Numbered from the stretch's first letter, positions 45,266-57,587 are shown. The stretch is DNA of 64,000 bases from Siphonodentalium dalli (GCA_032622095.1 CP136061.1:91799845-91863844); one strand, 5' to 3'. Numbers and translations are program-made. The notes: generated from the letters alone by a model not told the origin.

Positions 45266-45432
45266 TAGATAGATAAGGATTAACTGTCATGTGGACTGTT
45301 TTTATGGAGACGTAACCGTGAGGTAAGTAGTCATAACTTGTATGTGAAACCCTTCGGGTTTTACACAAGTTATGATCACTTACCTCACGGTTACATCTCC
45401 ATAAAAACAGTCCACATGACAGTTAATCCTTA
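45266..45432. repeat. Right half of the split foldback element (palindrome)
   Basis: After a short TAGA repeat, TAAGGATTAACTGTCATGTG pairs with its complement ending at 45432. The loop centre is AACCCTTCGGGTTT. It is closely related to 57061-57232, where it directly follows the sequence found here at 28618-28958. Confidence 0.9.
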
Positions 45433-46019
45433 TTTAACTCCGGCAAAGGTGCACATTCAATATGTCTGCTCAACAAAATTTAGGCGGTCCACACCCGAAG
45501 ACGGAATCAACGCAGATGACCATCAACCTCTCGCCAACGAGAAGCGCCGCATTCGGCGATTCGTCTTTCACCGCTAGGGGAAAGTACTTTAACTCTAATT
45601 CCCTCCGGTCAAACGATTTAAAGAATATTACTCTTCTAGCGATTGCGCGTGTGTTGGTGGTTGTAACACATCACGTGTTTAACACACTCGTTGTATGAAA
45701 GTCATTGACACGTGTGAGTTCTGTTATATGTACATACTATGTCATTCTATTTTGGAAAAAAAAACATTTCGCTCATTTTGTGATTGTGCATAAATATCAT
45801 GCTGTCTATAGACTTTTAATAGCCAATGTTACTGCTTCGAGAGTGGAGCATTTATAAATATAAAACATTGGGTATTTTAGACCAGATGAAGTTTGTGATA
45901 CAATCGTAGCAAGAACACATCGTTGCGGTCATGTCTGATAATACAAAACGAGCAGTTGCATGCTGGGAAAAATCAATATCGCGTATTTACAGTACAAGTG
46001 ATCTTCTCAAAGGGTCACA
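45433..46019. other. Unannotated
   Basis: A plus-strand frame of 78 codons (45462-45698) has a Ser/Thr/Asn-rich composition but no recognised domain. Nothing else was seen. Confidence 0.35.
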
Positions 46020-46150
46020 ACTTGGCGCGAGATTCGAACAGCGTGCGACCCGATATCCACGCGTCGCTTGCTCCGACCAAGCCACTGGTGTGAGAATCTA
46101 AAAAGTCCACGGACAGGGCTGCGAACTCGACGTGTTGACAGTGATGACAA
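46020..46150 (-). mobile_element. Possible tRNA-like SINE, perhaps dimeric
   Basis: On the minus strand, A box-like TGGCTTGGTCGG and B box GTTCGAATCTC are spaced as in a tRNA body (about 46025-46090). Just upstream is a second, weaker pair (TAGTTGTCAGCGTATCCGG and GAGTTCGCAGCCC). No clear target duplication or tail was found, and the body does not fold as a normal tRNA by eye. Confidence 0.45.
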
Positions 46151-47040
46151 GCCGGATACGCTGACAACTAGACCAGAAATATCTCCATATACCATTACAT
46201 TTTTTTTCCAGATGACTTGGGCTGACTTCCGGGTACATGATCTCATGCTTACGATAGTCAGGATGGGTTGGTGTGGCGACGTCTTTACAAAGTTCCCAAA
46301 GCTGAAGAAACAGACAGAAAAGGTTATGATGTGCAAATTGTTATGTTACCAAATAAATCTACTTAGATTTAAATGTATACGTTTGTAATGTGCGTCCTGT
46401 CCTATAAAATTTCATCTTTTGAGACTGTTGGCAACTATTTCTGTTTTGTTCAAATGTTCTGTTATTTGATGACAGTAGTCTTATGTAGTTTTCTCTGGAA
46501 TAATTCTATGCTATTACTGTAGGAATATGCTATTTCTACAACGAATATTATGCTTTTCGATTATATTTGAGTGCATAACGTTTATTTCTGGGTTGAGGAG
46601 TGTCACATTGAAGAAATTGTCGATAAATAATGTATGTACTAACATACAGTTTCCGTGATTCCGTTAGGACATTATAAATTATTAATTCACAGCAGATCCG
46701 GTTCAATAAGAACTGAACAGACTATACGTGATATGTGATTCGTATTTTCTAACATGGGTCGATGGAACTTATTTTATTCATTTACCTTCCTATACCGGTA
46801 CTGGGTGTCATATTCAGAGTTGATAAAAGTATCTTTTGATTTTTTGATTTTTTGATTTTCGAAAATATTGTATGAATTCGAGTATCAGATCACGTGGTTC
46901 TGTAATATACATCGCAACCAGCATACGCCAGTATCGTTTTACGATATTTAACCCGTGTTAGTCTGAATCGATTCTCCCACCCAGTTAGCATAGTGTATAT
47001 TGTAATAGTATATTATTAATTTGGAGGGTGGTCAGGATAT
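46151..47040. other. Unannotated
   Basis: No feature recognised. Confidence 0.4.
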
Positions 47041-47200
47041 ATGAGAGATGACAGACTGAAACACAGTTTAAGATCAGAAAGATTTCATAGTCATCGGTAG
47101 GGAATGTTAAGATAATAACATGGGCGTTTGTTGCACTTGTTACATTAACACATCCTGAGGGAACTACTCGCCAATGAGTATTTAGTACAGAGATGGTTAA
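47041..47200. mobile_element. Degraded end of a TTAA-flanked MITE
   Basis: Same family and orientation as 2245-2414: CATCGGTAGGGAATGTTAAG, GGGAACTACTCGCCAATGAG and TATTTAGTACAGAGATGG followed by TTAA at 47197-47200. The other end is not visible. Confidence 0.6.
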
Positions 47201-47580
47201 ACGAATTACTGTTAATATGTTATAGGTTGAAGCTGACCCGCAAATCAAGAACTATTTGGATAGTCGGCCGGATACGGACTATTGAGAGGCATTCTATTCT
47301 GGCGAGACTTGGTCACCATGCATTACTATAAGTACGGCCCGACCGACATGGTAATCAATTGAATTTGACATTATTATAGTAAACATGGACTACAGACACT
47401 TTCAGTTTGTTTAACAAATGAAACAGAGCAGTGGATTATTATCGATAATAGCTGCTTGTCGGTTTGTTAGTAAAATAAATAAATAGCTTTCTCGACAAGA
47501 CTTAGTGTCAGAGATTACAATCACCCCACACGACAAAACGTCACCACATCCATTATACGACCATGCGAAGGGTCTATACC

Positions 47581-47834
47581 CAAACTCCACACAGTGCCCT
47601 CTACTCTATCGCTGCGATATATCACTGCCACAATGAGTGTACTTTGCAGACGATAAATTTGCAATAATGGCAATTCTTTCGGTGTTGATAAGAACAATAT
47701 AAACTGAGCCAGACATAGACAATTTTAATCCTAAAACATAAGAACTAAAAACACGTAAGAATTCCTTACCAATTAATGTTATTATGGCAGTGGTATCTCA
47801 GCGGAGCGATGGGAGATAACCTGCCTGGAGTTTG
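47581..47834. mobile_element. MITE with 9-bp target duplication, copy 1
   Basis: Terminal CAAACTCCA and TGGAGTTTG, flanked by perfect direct repeats GTCTATACC (47572-47580 and 47835-47843). The interior matches 55696-55998 (GCTGCGATAT, TTGCAATAATGG.AATTCTTTCG, CAATTTTAATCCTAAAACAT). 9-bp duplications are typical of Mutator-like transposons, so it is probably a non-autonomous relative (inference). Confidence 0.85.
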
Positions 47835-47843
47835 GTCTATACC

Positions 47844-48412
47844 ATACAACAGTTACCGTACGTAAAGAGTGTGCGATAAGCAACACACTCAACACAACGA
47901 CGACCCCACTAAACCAAGATTCAAGATGGTTTGTTTCGCGGTGATTCACGGTGAACAGATTAATATAAATTGTAATACGACCTTGCCAAACCTGCATACA
48001 AGGCCCTTCCTGGTTGGTCAGATGCATGCATCCCCATGAATACGTGAATGTCGTTTTGTGGTACAATTCTAGATATTCTCAAACTTTCAGAAGTAAAACC
48101 ACACGGGCATTGGTTAATGTCATGCTATATACTAAAGAAAGAGACATATACTGACTACCTACTGTACAATACTGAGTTTTATTTAAGATAGAAAAAAAAT
48201 AAGTCTTAACTGAAATGTTTTTTGCCAAAAAGGCAATGAAAAGGGTCAAGAGTGACGTCATGTTTGTCGCTACAGTTCTAAGATAACTGTTTGGTGGAAA
48301 ATCATACCACGCAGGGCTAGAAACTGTGCTATTATATAGCAGGTTGAACGTATGCCACTACAAGTTCGACCAAAACATACAGTCGAATTACAAAAGAAAT
48401 AAATATACAGCG
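47844..48412. other. Unannotated
   Basis: No feature recognised. Confidence 0.4.
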
Positions 48413-48522
48413 CATCGGCGTGTATAGTACACTTTGACAACATAAACTGATTGTTGGAATACGCTTCTCATCGTCCTACAATCAGTTTCTGTGGTCAAAT
48501 TCTACTATACACGCCGATGAAC
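48413..48522. repeat. 110-bp imperfect palindrome
   Basis: CATCGGCGTGTATAGTA at the left pairs with TACTATACACGCCGATG at the right (with a short bulge), and AAACTGATTGT pairs with ACAATCAGTTT nearer the centre. Confidence 0.75.
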
Positions 48523-48627
48523 AATGTATTTATTTTTTCATCAACTCAAATCCTTGAGACCGTCCCGGGTTCACCAAGAATCTCCAAAACAAAAACCGAC
48601 AACGAAGAATATTTTACGACATTTCAA

Positions 48628-48983
48628 TTAAAGGGGTACTGTACACTAAATCCGGCCATTTTTTGGGACCATCTCCTTTTATACTCAAAAGAATATATTC
48701 ATAAAATGAATGAATTTGAGACGTTGATTAGTGCAAAATACACTCATGTGCTCTGCGAACGATGCAAACAACATGGTACTTATAATGAAAATGAATTTAT
48801 TACTCCAGCCATTTATTCATTTTCATTATAATTACCATGTTGTTTGCATTGTTCATATGGCAAATGAGTGTATTTATGCACTATTCCACGGCTCAAATTC
48901 CTTCATTTGTCGCATATATTCTTTTAAGTATAATAGGAGATAGTCCCAAAAATGACCGGATTTAGTGTACAGAACCCATTTAA
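48628..48983. mobile_element. TTAA-flanked MITE (AGGGGTAC family), foldback form
   Basis: TTAA|AGGGGTACTGTACACTAAAT at the left and its imperfect complement ending at TTAA 48980-48983. The two halves are nearly reverse complements around AATTTATTACTCCAGCC, so the whole element is a hairpin of about 170-bp arms. Relatives are at 7268 and 58310. Confidence 0.8.
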
Positions 48984-49690
48984 CTGTATAAGCATTTTTA
49001 AGACAGCGACAATACCAATTTTTGGAAATTAAAGACCAATATCGTGCAATTGCCGCTGCACAGTTATTATATAGAATATTGGCGGTGACTATACCCATGA
49101 TCCATGGTGTGTCGTGGCTATGCATGGTCGTATATATAGTGATATTTGGATAAAAGTGCCACCACAATAAGATATACAATGTTCAGTCATTATACCGATG
49201 ATCCATGGTGTGTCGCTGCGATGATCCATGGTATGTCGTGGCTGTTCATGATAGTGTATAATTATAGTGATCTTTGTATATAATTATAGTGATCTTTGTA
49301 TATAATTATAGTGATATTTGGATCACTGCCGCCACCATATTGATTACAATTTACACCATAGCGCTCGCCAATCAGGCTTTCTCTGTTGAGTGGGTCACCG
49401 TGAATCAGTGTCCTAGAAAGAAAACACGGTGTTGAATGTTTTGCTAATCGCACACTGTTGACGTACTCTAAATGATTGTGTAATATATACATTAACATAT
49501 AACATAAAACCATGTAATATACAAGATAGTCAATGACTGTGGAGACGCCCACCAGACTGTAACGACTGAGAAGACTGGGACTAGGAAGACCACAAAAAAT
49601 AGTACTTGTCAAAATCATTTTAAAACAAGTAGTCCTAAAGAGGGACGTAGCTAGTGGGTCTCCATTAAGCACTTTTAAATTTTCAACTGC
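48984..49690. other. Mostly unannotated, with short tandem repeats
   Basis: GATCCATGGTRTGTCG occurs three times between 49090 and 49240, and a ~24-bp unit TATAATTATAGTGATCTTTG occurs three times at 49255-49322. No gene was seen. Confidence 0.5.
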
Positions 49691-50370
49691 ATGGCCCTGA
49701 TCACCACCACCCTACATAGTCTGCTCCCTCCTAACTGAAGTGAACACACTCCCAATAAAGCAAACACACTCTCAAGTTCGTAAAATTCCTTTGCACATGT
49801 TGGAATTTTACAACTGATACCTCAATCTATCGTAACTGTTGCAAAGTTCCAACCTGACATGCCCCCCTTTTTTAATGGTGGACCACAATCAAACAAATAT
49901 TGATCCAACTCTCCATATGCCATATACACCAAATGTCATTTCTTGACTGGTTGAACCCATCAGTAACCCAGTCCCAAGTAACAAAAAGACCCTCCATACT
50001 ACATATAAGCTAACTAGGCCTGGTGGGTCTCGGTGAGGAGCCATTTTAAGAATTAAAATAGGGTCGCACCCCTATTTGACCTGGTGACACCATTTTAACA
50101 AATATGAATACCAGTGACCCAAGGACTCTCCATACCAAATATATGCTAAATATGCCAAATGGTTCTTGAGACGATGTTTTAAAATAACTATTAAGGGAAA
50201 TAATTATGTCCATGGCTCTGCCCCTATTTGACCCAGTGATCCAATTCTGAATCAAATCTGAATCCCAGTCACCCGTACCAAAAATAAGCTGAATAGGCCT
50301 GATGGTTCTTGATACGAAGACGTTTTAAGAATTACAATGAATGGATAAGTTATGTCCCTGGCTCCCTATG
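49691..50370. repeat. Interspersed repeat with ~150-bp units, copy 1
   Basis: Units contain GTTATGTCCNTGGCTCTGCC, TATTTGACCCAGTGA, CAGTCACCCAAG, AAATATTAGCTAAAT and GGTTCTTGAGA..AGACGTT. They are shared with 52320-52895. The function is unknown, and similar phrases are widespread in mollusc DNA in my recollection. Confidence 0.65.
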
Positions 50371-50835
50371 GGAGGCTCGCATTTATAAGAGAGAGCACTG
50401 TTACATGATCTTTAATGCTGCACCATGGGAGCTCCCCTCATGAAAGGGTATATAACTAATGACCTAACTGTCAGATTCACACTTGGCTTTGGAATTAGTT
50501 TGTTATCATAAGTCACAGGTCATTTAAGTAAACAAACAAAAATACCTATGTTTGGGGTTTCCCTACCTACCATAGAAAAAGGTTCCTACCCAAAACTTTT
50601 TATTGGACTGTAGACACAGATATTTGTTTTTGCTAAGTGGGAAGGGCTTCGCAAGGTATCTTACCCATTTTCAAACCTCTCCCATAAAAAAGATTTAGAA
50701 GTTTTAGTCTAGTGCTCTGGCTAATTCAGGATTAACAATATTTAGTATTGAACCTTTCAATTAATCTGAATTATGAAGCTTTCTAGATTGAATTGTCAAT
50801 GACCCAATAAAATTCAGAATAAAAAAATATATATA

Positions 50836-50881
<46 letters not shown>

Positions 50882-52319
50882 CCTACCTACCTACCTTAAT
50901 TATTTTGGACCATGTAACCCTAAACACTGGTATTATTTTGTTTGGCCTTATATACAACTCTCTACCAGGCAGATATCTCTAAGACATCAAAGCTTTCACT
51001 CCAAGCATATTTTGTTAATACTGCCATCTCATTAATCACCTTAGCCAGCACAATGTGACTTCTATATGCTGTAAGTAAACATTATGTCTTCTCAGGAAAG
51101 GAACCCTGCTCTAAGTGTCTGCTGTTTGCATGTTCTTGATTTTAGACTGATTTAAATCAAATTTGGTGTGGTCAACCTGATGGCTGTTATAATGGTGTTA
51201 GTTGTTTTGTTCTAATAAGTTTAAACAAAAAATTAAATATAAGCAAAGAATTAAATCTTAATTAAAATTTTAAAAATATATAAAAAACATTTAGTATTTA
51301 TTTTTTGTGGTTAAATTGAGAAAGGTGTTCAATCTAAATTTTTTTTTTTTTAAAGAGTTATGAATATAGTGTGTGGGACATTTGAAGAATAAGGTCCCCA
51401 AAAAGGTGAATTTAATGACACTATTCGGCAAGGCGGGCTAGCATCACCGAATTGATTCTCAGTCTGATTAGGCCGTTGAATTAGGCCTCAACGGCCAATA
51501 GAAACCTAGGAACAGATTGAAGTTCTACAGTTGAAGTTGGCGATGCACACCCATTGAACACCTCAATTATGCATTTTATCTTCTGCAAATTAGGGGGACA
51601 TTGAAACTGAGCAGGTGGGAAAAAGTCAAAAAGTAACTAAAACAAAATTTCAATTTGATACTTAGGATACTTCCCAAAAGATGAGGCATAAGCAGAATTA
51701 GGTCCCTGGATGGTGTATTTGGTGATGCTAGCCTGTTGTACGGGGTAGCAACACGGAATTCACCATCTGGGCACCTCATCCTGCAAATGTCAAACACACT
51801 ATGGCCAGGCTTGAAGAAATGAACAATGGACTATTCCTATTTATTCTTGTAGAATAGGTGTTTAACTAATGTCATGTAATGACAAATGGTAAACTGGTCT
51901 GCAAGCAATCAGTCATTAGCCAGAGTATCAGGTGTCCACACAGTGATAAATTGGCTTCTTCAATAACACAGCCTTCAGTGTTGTCATGTTCTTAAAAATT
52001 CATAGTGCATAGCAAAGAGGTGTGAATTATAAAGGGCCATAACTCTTTTAAAATATATTGGATCAAACCCATATTTGAACTTGATCTGCATATAGGTGTC
52101 AAACATCCATGTACCAAATTTGGTGTTGATCAGATGAAAAATGTTTGAGTCATCCTGTCTTGGATGAATTATATATAAAAACACGAGTGGAAAGGGTTAA
52201 ATAAACAATACCAAAATATATACAGATGAAGAACATGCTACGAAAAATCTAGGTAAGAAATATGAGGCTGTGATGTGTCTAAATAAAAAATTAAAGGTAA
52301 AAATGCAAAAATGTTATTT
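50371..52319. other. Unannotated, with AT tract and a perfect 9-bp-stem hairpin
   Basis: A hairpin fragment CTCGCATTTATAAGAGAG lies at about 50377 and a (TA)n tract at about 50828-50879. GGCCGTTGA-attaggcc-TCAACGGCC forms a small perfect hairpin at 51471-51496. No gene was recognised. Confidence 0.4.
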
Positions 52320-52895
52320 TTTGTTTTTAGAGTTATGTCCCTGGCTCTGCCCATATTTGACCCAGTGACCCCATTTGAAAAAAATATTAACCACAGTCAC
52401 CCAAGAACCCAACCACACAAAATATTAGCTAAATCGGCCAAATGGTTCTTGAGAATAAGACGTTCTAAGAATTACTTGGGAGGAATAGAGTTATGGCCCT
52501 GGCTCGGCACCTACTTGACCCCATTTGAACAAATCTGAAGACTGAAACCCAGTCACACAAGGACGCTCCGTACAAAATATTAGCTAAATCGGCCCAATGG
52601 TTCTTGAGAAGAAGAAGTTCTACGAATTACTAGGGAGGAATAGAGTTATGGCCCTGGTTTCGCAACTAATTGACCTGGTAACCTGATTTGAACAAATCTG
52701 AATGTGAGTCACCTAGGAAACATCCACACCAAATATGAACCCATTCGGTCTTCCGGTTCGGGAGGAGAAGATGATTCTTGACGGACGGACAGACAGACGG
52801 ACATACAGACGGACGGACGGACGGACAGACGAAGGACGAGGAGTGATGACTATAGCTCCACCGGAGACTTCGACTCAGGTGAGCTAAAAACAATG
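52320..52895. repeat. Interspersed repeat with ~150-bp units, copy 2, with (GACG/GACA)n end
   Basis: Three units with GAATAGAGTTATGGCCCTGG and AAATCGGCCNAATGGTTCTT are followed by a GACGGACGGACAGAC microsatellite (52776-52832) and the terminal phrase GCTCCACCGGAGACTTCG...CAGGTGAGCTAAAA. The microsatellite near one end is suggestive of a retroelement tail. Confidence 0.7.
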
Positions 52896-53266
52896 CACTG
52901 CACAAGGAATGAGAATATGACAATATGGCAGCAGTGGGGCAAAGACAGGGATATACTAGTATGCAGAGGTAGGTATTTGGGCCAAGCAGCCATAATGACT
53001 TTCAACACACCCATGTGAACTGTTTACGCTTTCCATTAAGCTCTCCACCATAAGCCATGTTTAAGACATTTCTCTGCTGCAAAATGAACACACACCATAG
53101 TTATGTCATTAGAGCCATGTGATATAGTCTTAACCTTGAACAGTGTTCTCATCTATCCAAATATTATTTCATACCACCCGGTAAAGCTGTAAAGACATGG
53201 CCCAGTCTCTTCGGAAGATATACCTGACACGAAAGGAATCAACAGTGGAACGTTCAATCGGTTTTG
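52896..53266. other. Unannotated
   Basis: No feature recognised. Confidence 0.4.
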
Positions 53267-53661
53267 TTAAAGGTACTCAATCCGATTAAGCACACATCAA
53301 TAACTATTTATTTGGCTTCGGGGGTAAATAATATATGATTCGAGTCGAGGAACCCACTCATCAAAGTTCAAAGTGAACAGATATCGATTTTTTTAAATCT
53401 ATTATTTTTCACCACCTGGAATATTTTGTGGCCCAGTAAAAGTTGACGAGAGACTGTCTCTGAACAAATTTGCGGATGAAGATGGATAACTCTAAAATCA
53501 AGTGGCTTTGTTGTGTCAGTTATTTGACAAACCAGCAAAATTTCGTTGAACAAAATGCTGATAAATAATAGGTTATGGGCAATTTTATACTAATTGACTG
53601 TGGTTAGCATTATTTTAGGTTAATTAATCGATTCTGATAACTGATAATTGAGTACCTTTAA
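53267..53661. mobile_element. TTAA-flanked MITE (AGGTACTCAAT family)
   Basis: TTAA at 53267-53270 is followed by AGGTACTCAATC, and the right end is ATTGAGTACCT followed by TTAA at 53658-53661. The terminal inverted repeat is 11 bp perfect. The interior is AT-rich without coding. Confidence 0.8.
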
Positions 53662-55341
53662 CATAACGGTTAAATATTTATTTAACATAAAGTTTGGTTT
53701 CCCTGCAACATAATATAAAACTGAAAATAATAGTTTAGTTTAAGCATGCAGATAGTGTAGAAACTTTTGAAATATTTTGAACGAGAGCTTCTTAACCTAT
53801 AGTTGCCTACTTCTCCGCAATATTGTACAAACATCATGCCATATACTCGGTCATCATGTAATATGAGGTCCAATCCGGTATTAAATTTACCATTGTTCTG
53901 TTTATACCAATCTAAAACACCTGTCATTTTATGTCCTCATATAGTACCAAAAATGAGCGCGCAGTATTCATTGATAAACTTACTCGCGAAAATTTCCACA
54001 TATACAATATGCATAACTCCTGTGAATACCTCACATCGCGCCCCATAAAATAAGGAAATATATTGCTGCGACTAAGCGTATCCATCCCTAACTTACTATA
54101 CCAGTTAATACATTTGCCTCTGTTATTTAAAATTACTCTATATATATGGCAGATACATATGCCCCACAAATACCACACCCGAACGTATGATTCTGATAAA
54201 GTATCTGTCTTGTCTTCCACTGGATAAATCAAAGTTCTATAGCGCAATGTGCAGCAATGTGTATTATTATAGTTTGCCCCTCAATTACATTGACATCGAC
54301 TGTCATCGATCATTTATTATAGAGTATGCCAGTCTCTAATCCATCCCTGGTCCTGCTAGTTTGCTATGATGTCGGGGGTCCTGCTATAATATGCTATGAT
54401 ACTGGTGGGTCCTGCTGAAATGTTATGATGCTGTTAGGGCAAACTGATGCCGTTACGAAAAAGTACCGCTATTTTTCTTATGTTGTCATTTTCGCGGTGT
54501 TCGGCTAATCCGAGCGATTTCAGAAAAAGCCAGTGACTGTATGAAACATGCGCTGGTGTTTGCAAAATGACACGAAGAGCTACCATGAGTAGAGTCGATT
54601 TGCAACAACTAATACAATCCTGGAAGTATGTGAAAATAGTTCGCAATATATATATTTGAATGTTTGACACACATAATGGCTTTTATGTTCAGATTGTCCG
54701 AACACCGCCAATTGTTTTAGAACGGTACACCTTCTCAACAGCATCAGTGTGCGCTACCACCATTTTATTAATTCAGCAGGAGCCAGCGGCATCATATCAG
54801 ACTAGCAGGACCATTTGACCAGGGGTGTTATAGCCTATAGAAACAACATCTCGAAAGAAAACCTCTGGATGTGCCGGGCATTATAAACCTGGATAATGTA
54901 ATAGTATAGACAACTTCTTGTTAATCACCTGACGAGGCAAATCGAGTATTACCTATTTCAGGCTGATACAGGTCCTCCCCCCCCCCCCCAATGCAAATAG
55001 TCAGCTTTGAATCCCAGTTAATAAATGGGTTGGCGAATATATAACATAAATAATTTCTCGTTGGCGCAAGTGATAAATTAAGAATCCAAATCGTCGACGC
55101 AAGTGATAAATTAAGAATCCCAATCAACTAGGAAATAAATACGCTGGTAGAAATTCAGTCGAACACTATAAAACACAAAATTTGTATTCTAATATAATAT
55201 TAGTATAAAATACAAAGGAACGATCAAACGCCAAATACGTAGCAATATAGGAGGGTTATAATGGATCGTGTGAATGTTTTTAATGTATTTGGCCCCTCTT
55301 CCGTATAGACTGCATGGTTGAAATTGCATATTTTGAAAGTT
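53662..55341. other. Mostly unannotated; two short tandem repeats
   Basis: A ~30-bp unit GGTCCTGCT..nnTGCTATGAT recurs three times at 54348-54430, and a 36-bp unit GCGCAAGTGATAAATTAAGA recurs twice at 55047-55120. A C-run is at about 54977. No exon was recognised. Confidence 0.45.
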
Positions 55342-55577
55342 TTAACCCTTTGACTGCCAGGGACCGATCTCATCGGCCCTAAACCTACAAAATAAGTCTG
55401 TTATAAGAATAAATTATTAAAATTGTAAAAAAATTGTAAAAAAAACAAACAATGTTAGGCCAATGCATTCTCTTATATATGCGAGGCGACCTATGGTCGA
55501 CTCGCATATATAAGAGAATGCATTGGCACAGGGTATATGGGTTGATACAAAAATCGACCTGGCACTCAAAGGGTTAA
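55342..55577. mobile_element. TTAA-flanked piggyBac-like MITE with internal perfect hairpin
   Basis: TTAA|CCCTTTGACTGCCAGG at the left and CCTGGCACTCAAAGGG|TTAA at the right. Inside, at 55463-55528, CCAATGCATTCTCTTATATA...GCGAG pairs perfectly over 26 bp with its complement. TTAA duplication and CCC-starting ends are typical of piggyBac-type elements. Non-coding. Confidence 0.88.
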
Positions 55578-55695
55578 TGCATGTTGTAAATCCCGGAGCA
55601 AATTATCAGACAACTAACATTCAAGTTGCCTATTGTATGGTATACTGGTGATTACTGTACCATCCATTGCACTCCAGATAACGCAGATTAGAGTG

Positions 55696-55998
55696 CAAAC
55701 TCCAAGCAGCGCCTCGCTGCGATATAGCACTGCCACAAGGATGGTACTTTGCGGACCGATACATCTATTTTTACATATCGTGTGAACTATATAGTCACAT
55801 ATTATCTTATTTTGACCACCAAAAGTTTGCAATAATGGTAATTCTTTCGGTATTGATAAGAACAAAATGAACTGAGCCAGGCAATTTTAATCCTAAAACA
55901 TAAGGACTAGCTAAGAACACGTAAGAAATCCTTACCAAATGTCCGTATGGCAGTGTTATCTCATCGGAGCGATGGGAGATAACTCTGTCTGGAGTTTG
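55696..55998. mobile_element. MITE with 9-bp target duplication, copy 2
   Basis: CAAACTCCA and TGGAGTTTG ends, flanked by perfect ATTAGAGTG repeats (55687-55695 and 55999-56007). Same family as 47581-47834. Subterminal inverted repeats also pair (AGCGCCTCGCTGCGATATAG region with CATCGGAGCGATGGGAGATA region). It ends about 355 bp upstream of the second GST start codon. Confidence 0.88.
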
Positions 55999-56352
55999 AT
56001 TAGAGTGTCGTGTTTAACCGAATAAACAGACACAACAGGGGGACGGGGGGAATCAATAAATCGACCTGCAGTCATTCTCTCATAGCGATGAAACCACGTG
56101 GACCACACACAGCCTCATTCGTATCGCGAGGTCCCCGTTTGTAACATTAGAAGGTTCCGCTGAACGAATCGACCCTCGTATTTTATACAAACAAACTTTA
56201 TGTGGATAGCACAAAGACATATTGAGGTGTTTTTAAATTGTGCACCGATAGACTGGTTCCCCCGGGAGTGTGTGTCTGTGTCTCACTGTGTGTACACCAT
56301 TCGCAGCTCGTACACCCTTCTGCACAGTGTACTGTATTGGACACCGGTGGAC

Positions 56353-56485
56353 ATGCCTTCATACAAACTGACTTACTTCGATCTGCGAGGGCGAGCGGAA
56401 GCCATTCGCATCACCCTGACATACGCCGGAGTGGAATTCGAAGATGTTCGTATCGCTGTGGAGGACTGGCCGACCTTTAAACCAA
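56353..56485 (+). CDS. Second glutathione S-transferase sigma gene, first coding exon
   Basis: Same length and phase as the exon at 16782 (44 residues plus one base, donor CCAA|GTAAGT). It encodes [19 protein letters not shown] onward with catalytic Tyr8, Arg14 in the canonical RGRAE motif and Trp39 (EDWP). It is closer to the family consensus than the first gene. Roughly two thirds of residues match the first copy. TTTTATACA at about 56180 is a possible TATA-like element. Downstream exons were not found before 64000, so the first intron is either longer than 7.5 kb or the rest is missing. Confidence 0.9.
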
Positions 56486-56702
56486 GTAAGTGTTCTGATC
56501 GATCATGCAATTGATACCACTCTTACCAAAATGAAATGGTTTAATGCTGCGATGTCAGCGGATGGCGCGAAGATTTTCTCTCACACTTAGTGGTTTCATG
56601 ACATATAAGTTATTGACGGTTGTGCCTTCAATGCAGATATTAACATTACATAATACTATTTTAGACCTATACGTACCAGTAAAATGTCCCTTTGTCATGT
56701 AT
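56486..56702 (+). other. Start of the second GST intron 1
   Basis: Intronic sequence by inference; no feature. Confidence 0.5.
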
Positions 56703-57232
56703 TAGTATATATTTACATACTAAGTGTGATTATCACTAAATCCAGCTTTCCGATTGGTCGGCGCCCACGTGACTAGTTGCAGTTATTTCTCGGTGAACGC
56801 GCAACCGCTCATAACTGCAACCCCATAATTACATCGACACGTCATCAATATCGGAAAGAAGAACACGTAATGTTTTGGGCGCATTTGGACTCGCGCAGGA
56901 TTGACTTAATAAATCATCGGGTTTCAATACAAAGAGCCTCGTTGTTCCTGTTAACTTTTGCCAAGGGTGCTATGGGATATTCTGGGCTGGTTTTGTCACG
57001 ATACACTATTCGATTTAAATACATTTACAAAAGTGGCTTTTCGCTAAATGTATATAAATATAAGGATTAACTGTCATGTGGACTGTTTTTATGGAGATGT
57101 AAGTTCATGTAACCGCGAGGTGAGTGGTCATAACTTTTGTATGTAAAACCCTTCGGGTTTTGCACAACTTATGACCACTCACCTCGCGGTTATATCTCCA
57201 TAAAAACAGTCCCCATAACAGTTAATCCTTAT
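56703..57232. repeat. Uninterrupted ~530-bp foldback element
   Basis: 56703-57060 matches 28618-28958 and 57061-57232 matches the palindrome at 45274-45432 (TAAGGATTAACTGTCATGTG... centre AACCCTTCGGGTTT). Here the two parts are directly joined at ..TATATAAATA|TAAGG.. and show what the other copy looked like before the Helitron array. Confidence 0.85.
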
Positions 57233-57587
57233 TTAAAGTTGTGTATCGCACATACATTATTTATTGGTTTATTGACATTAAAGACATATTATGTACTTGT
57301 TTGGGTGCGTGAAACTGATAAGTTTGTAATCGGGCGCTATGCCATCTGGGGGAATGTAACATTCTGCTAGCAGAAATTGTAATCAAGCGACCATCTCACT
57401 CCATAGAAAACATCGTTTGAACAACGCTAAATTGTAAATATTTACTACTTTATTCGGGACGCTTCAATTGGCGATAAACTAACGAAAACGATTTCGCCAT
57501 CGAGAGTCACTGCTTTTAATTAATATATAAGAATGACTGTGTGTGTTTTTTAAATAATATAAATTGAAATGATTCAAAGTTGCATGG
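57233..57587. other. Unannotated
   Basis: No feature recognised. Confidence 0.4.
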
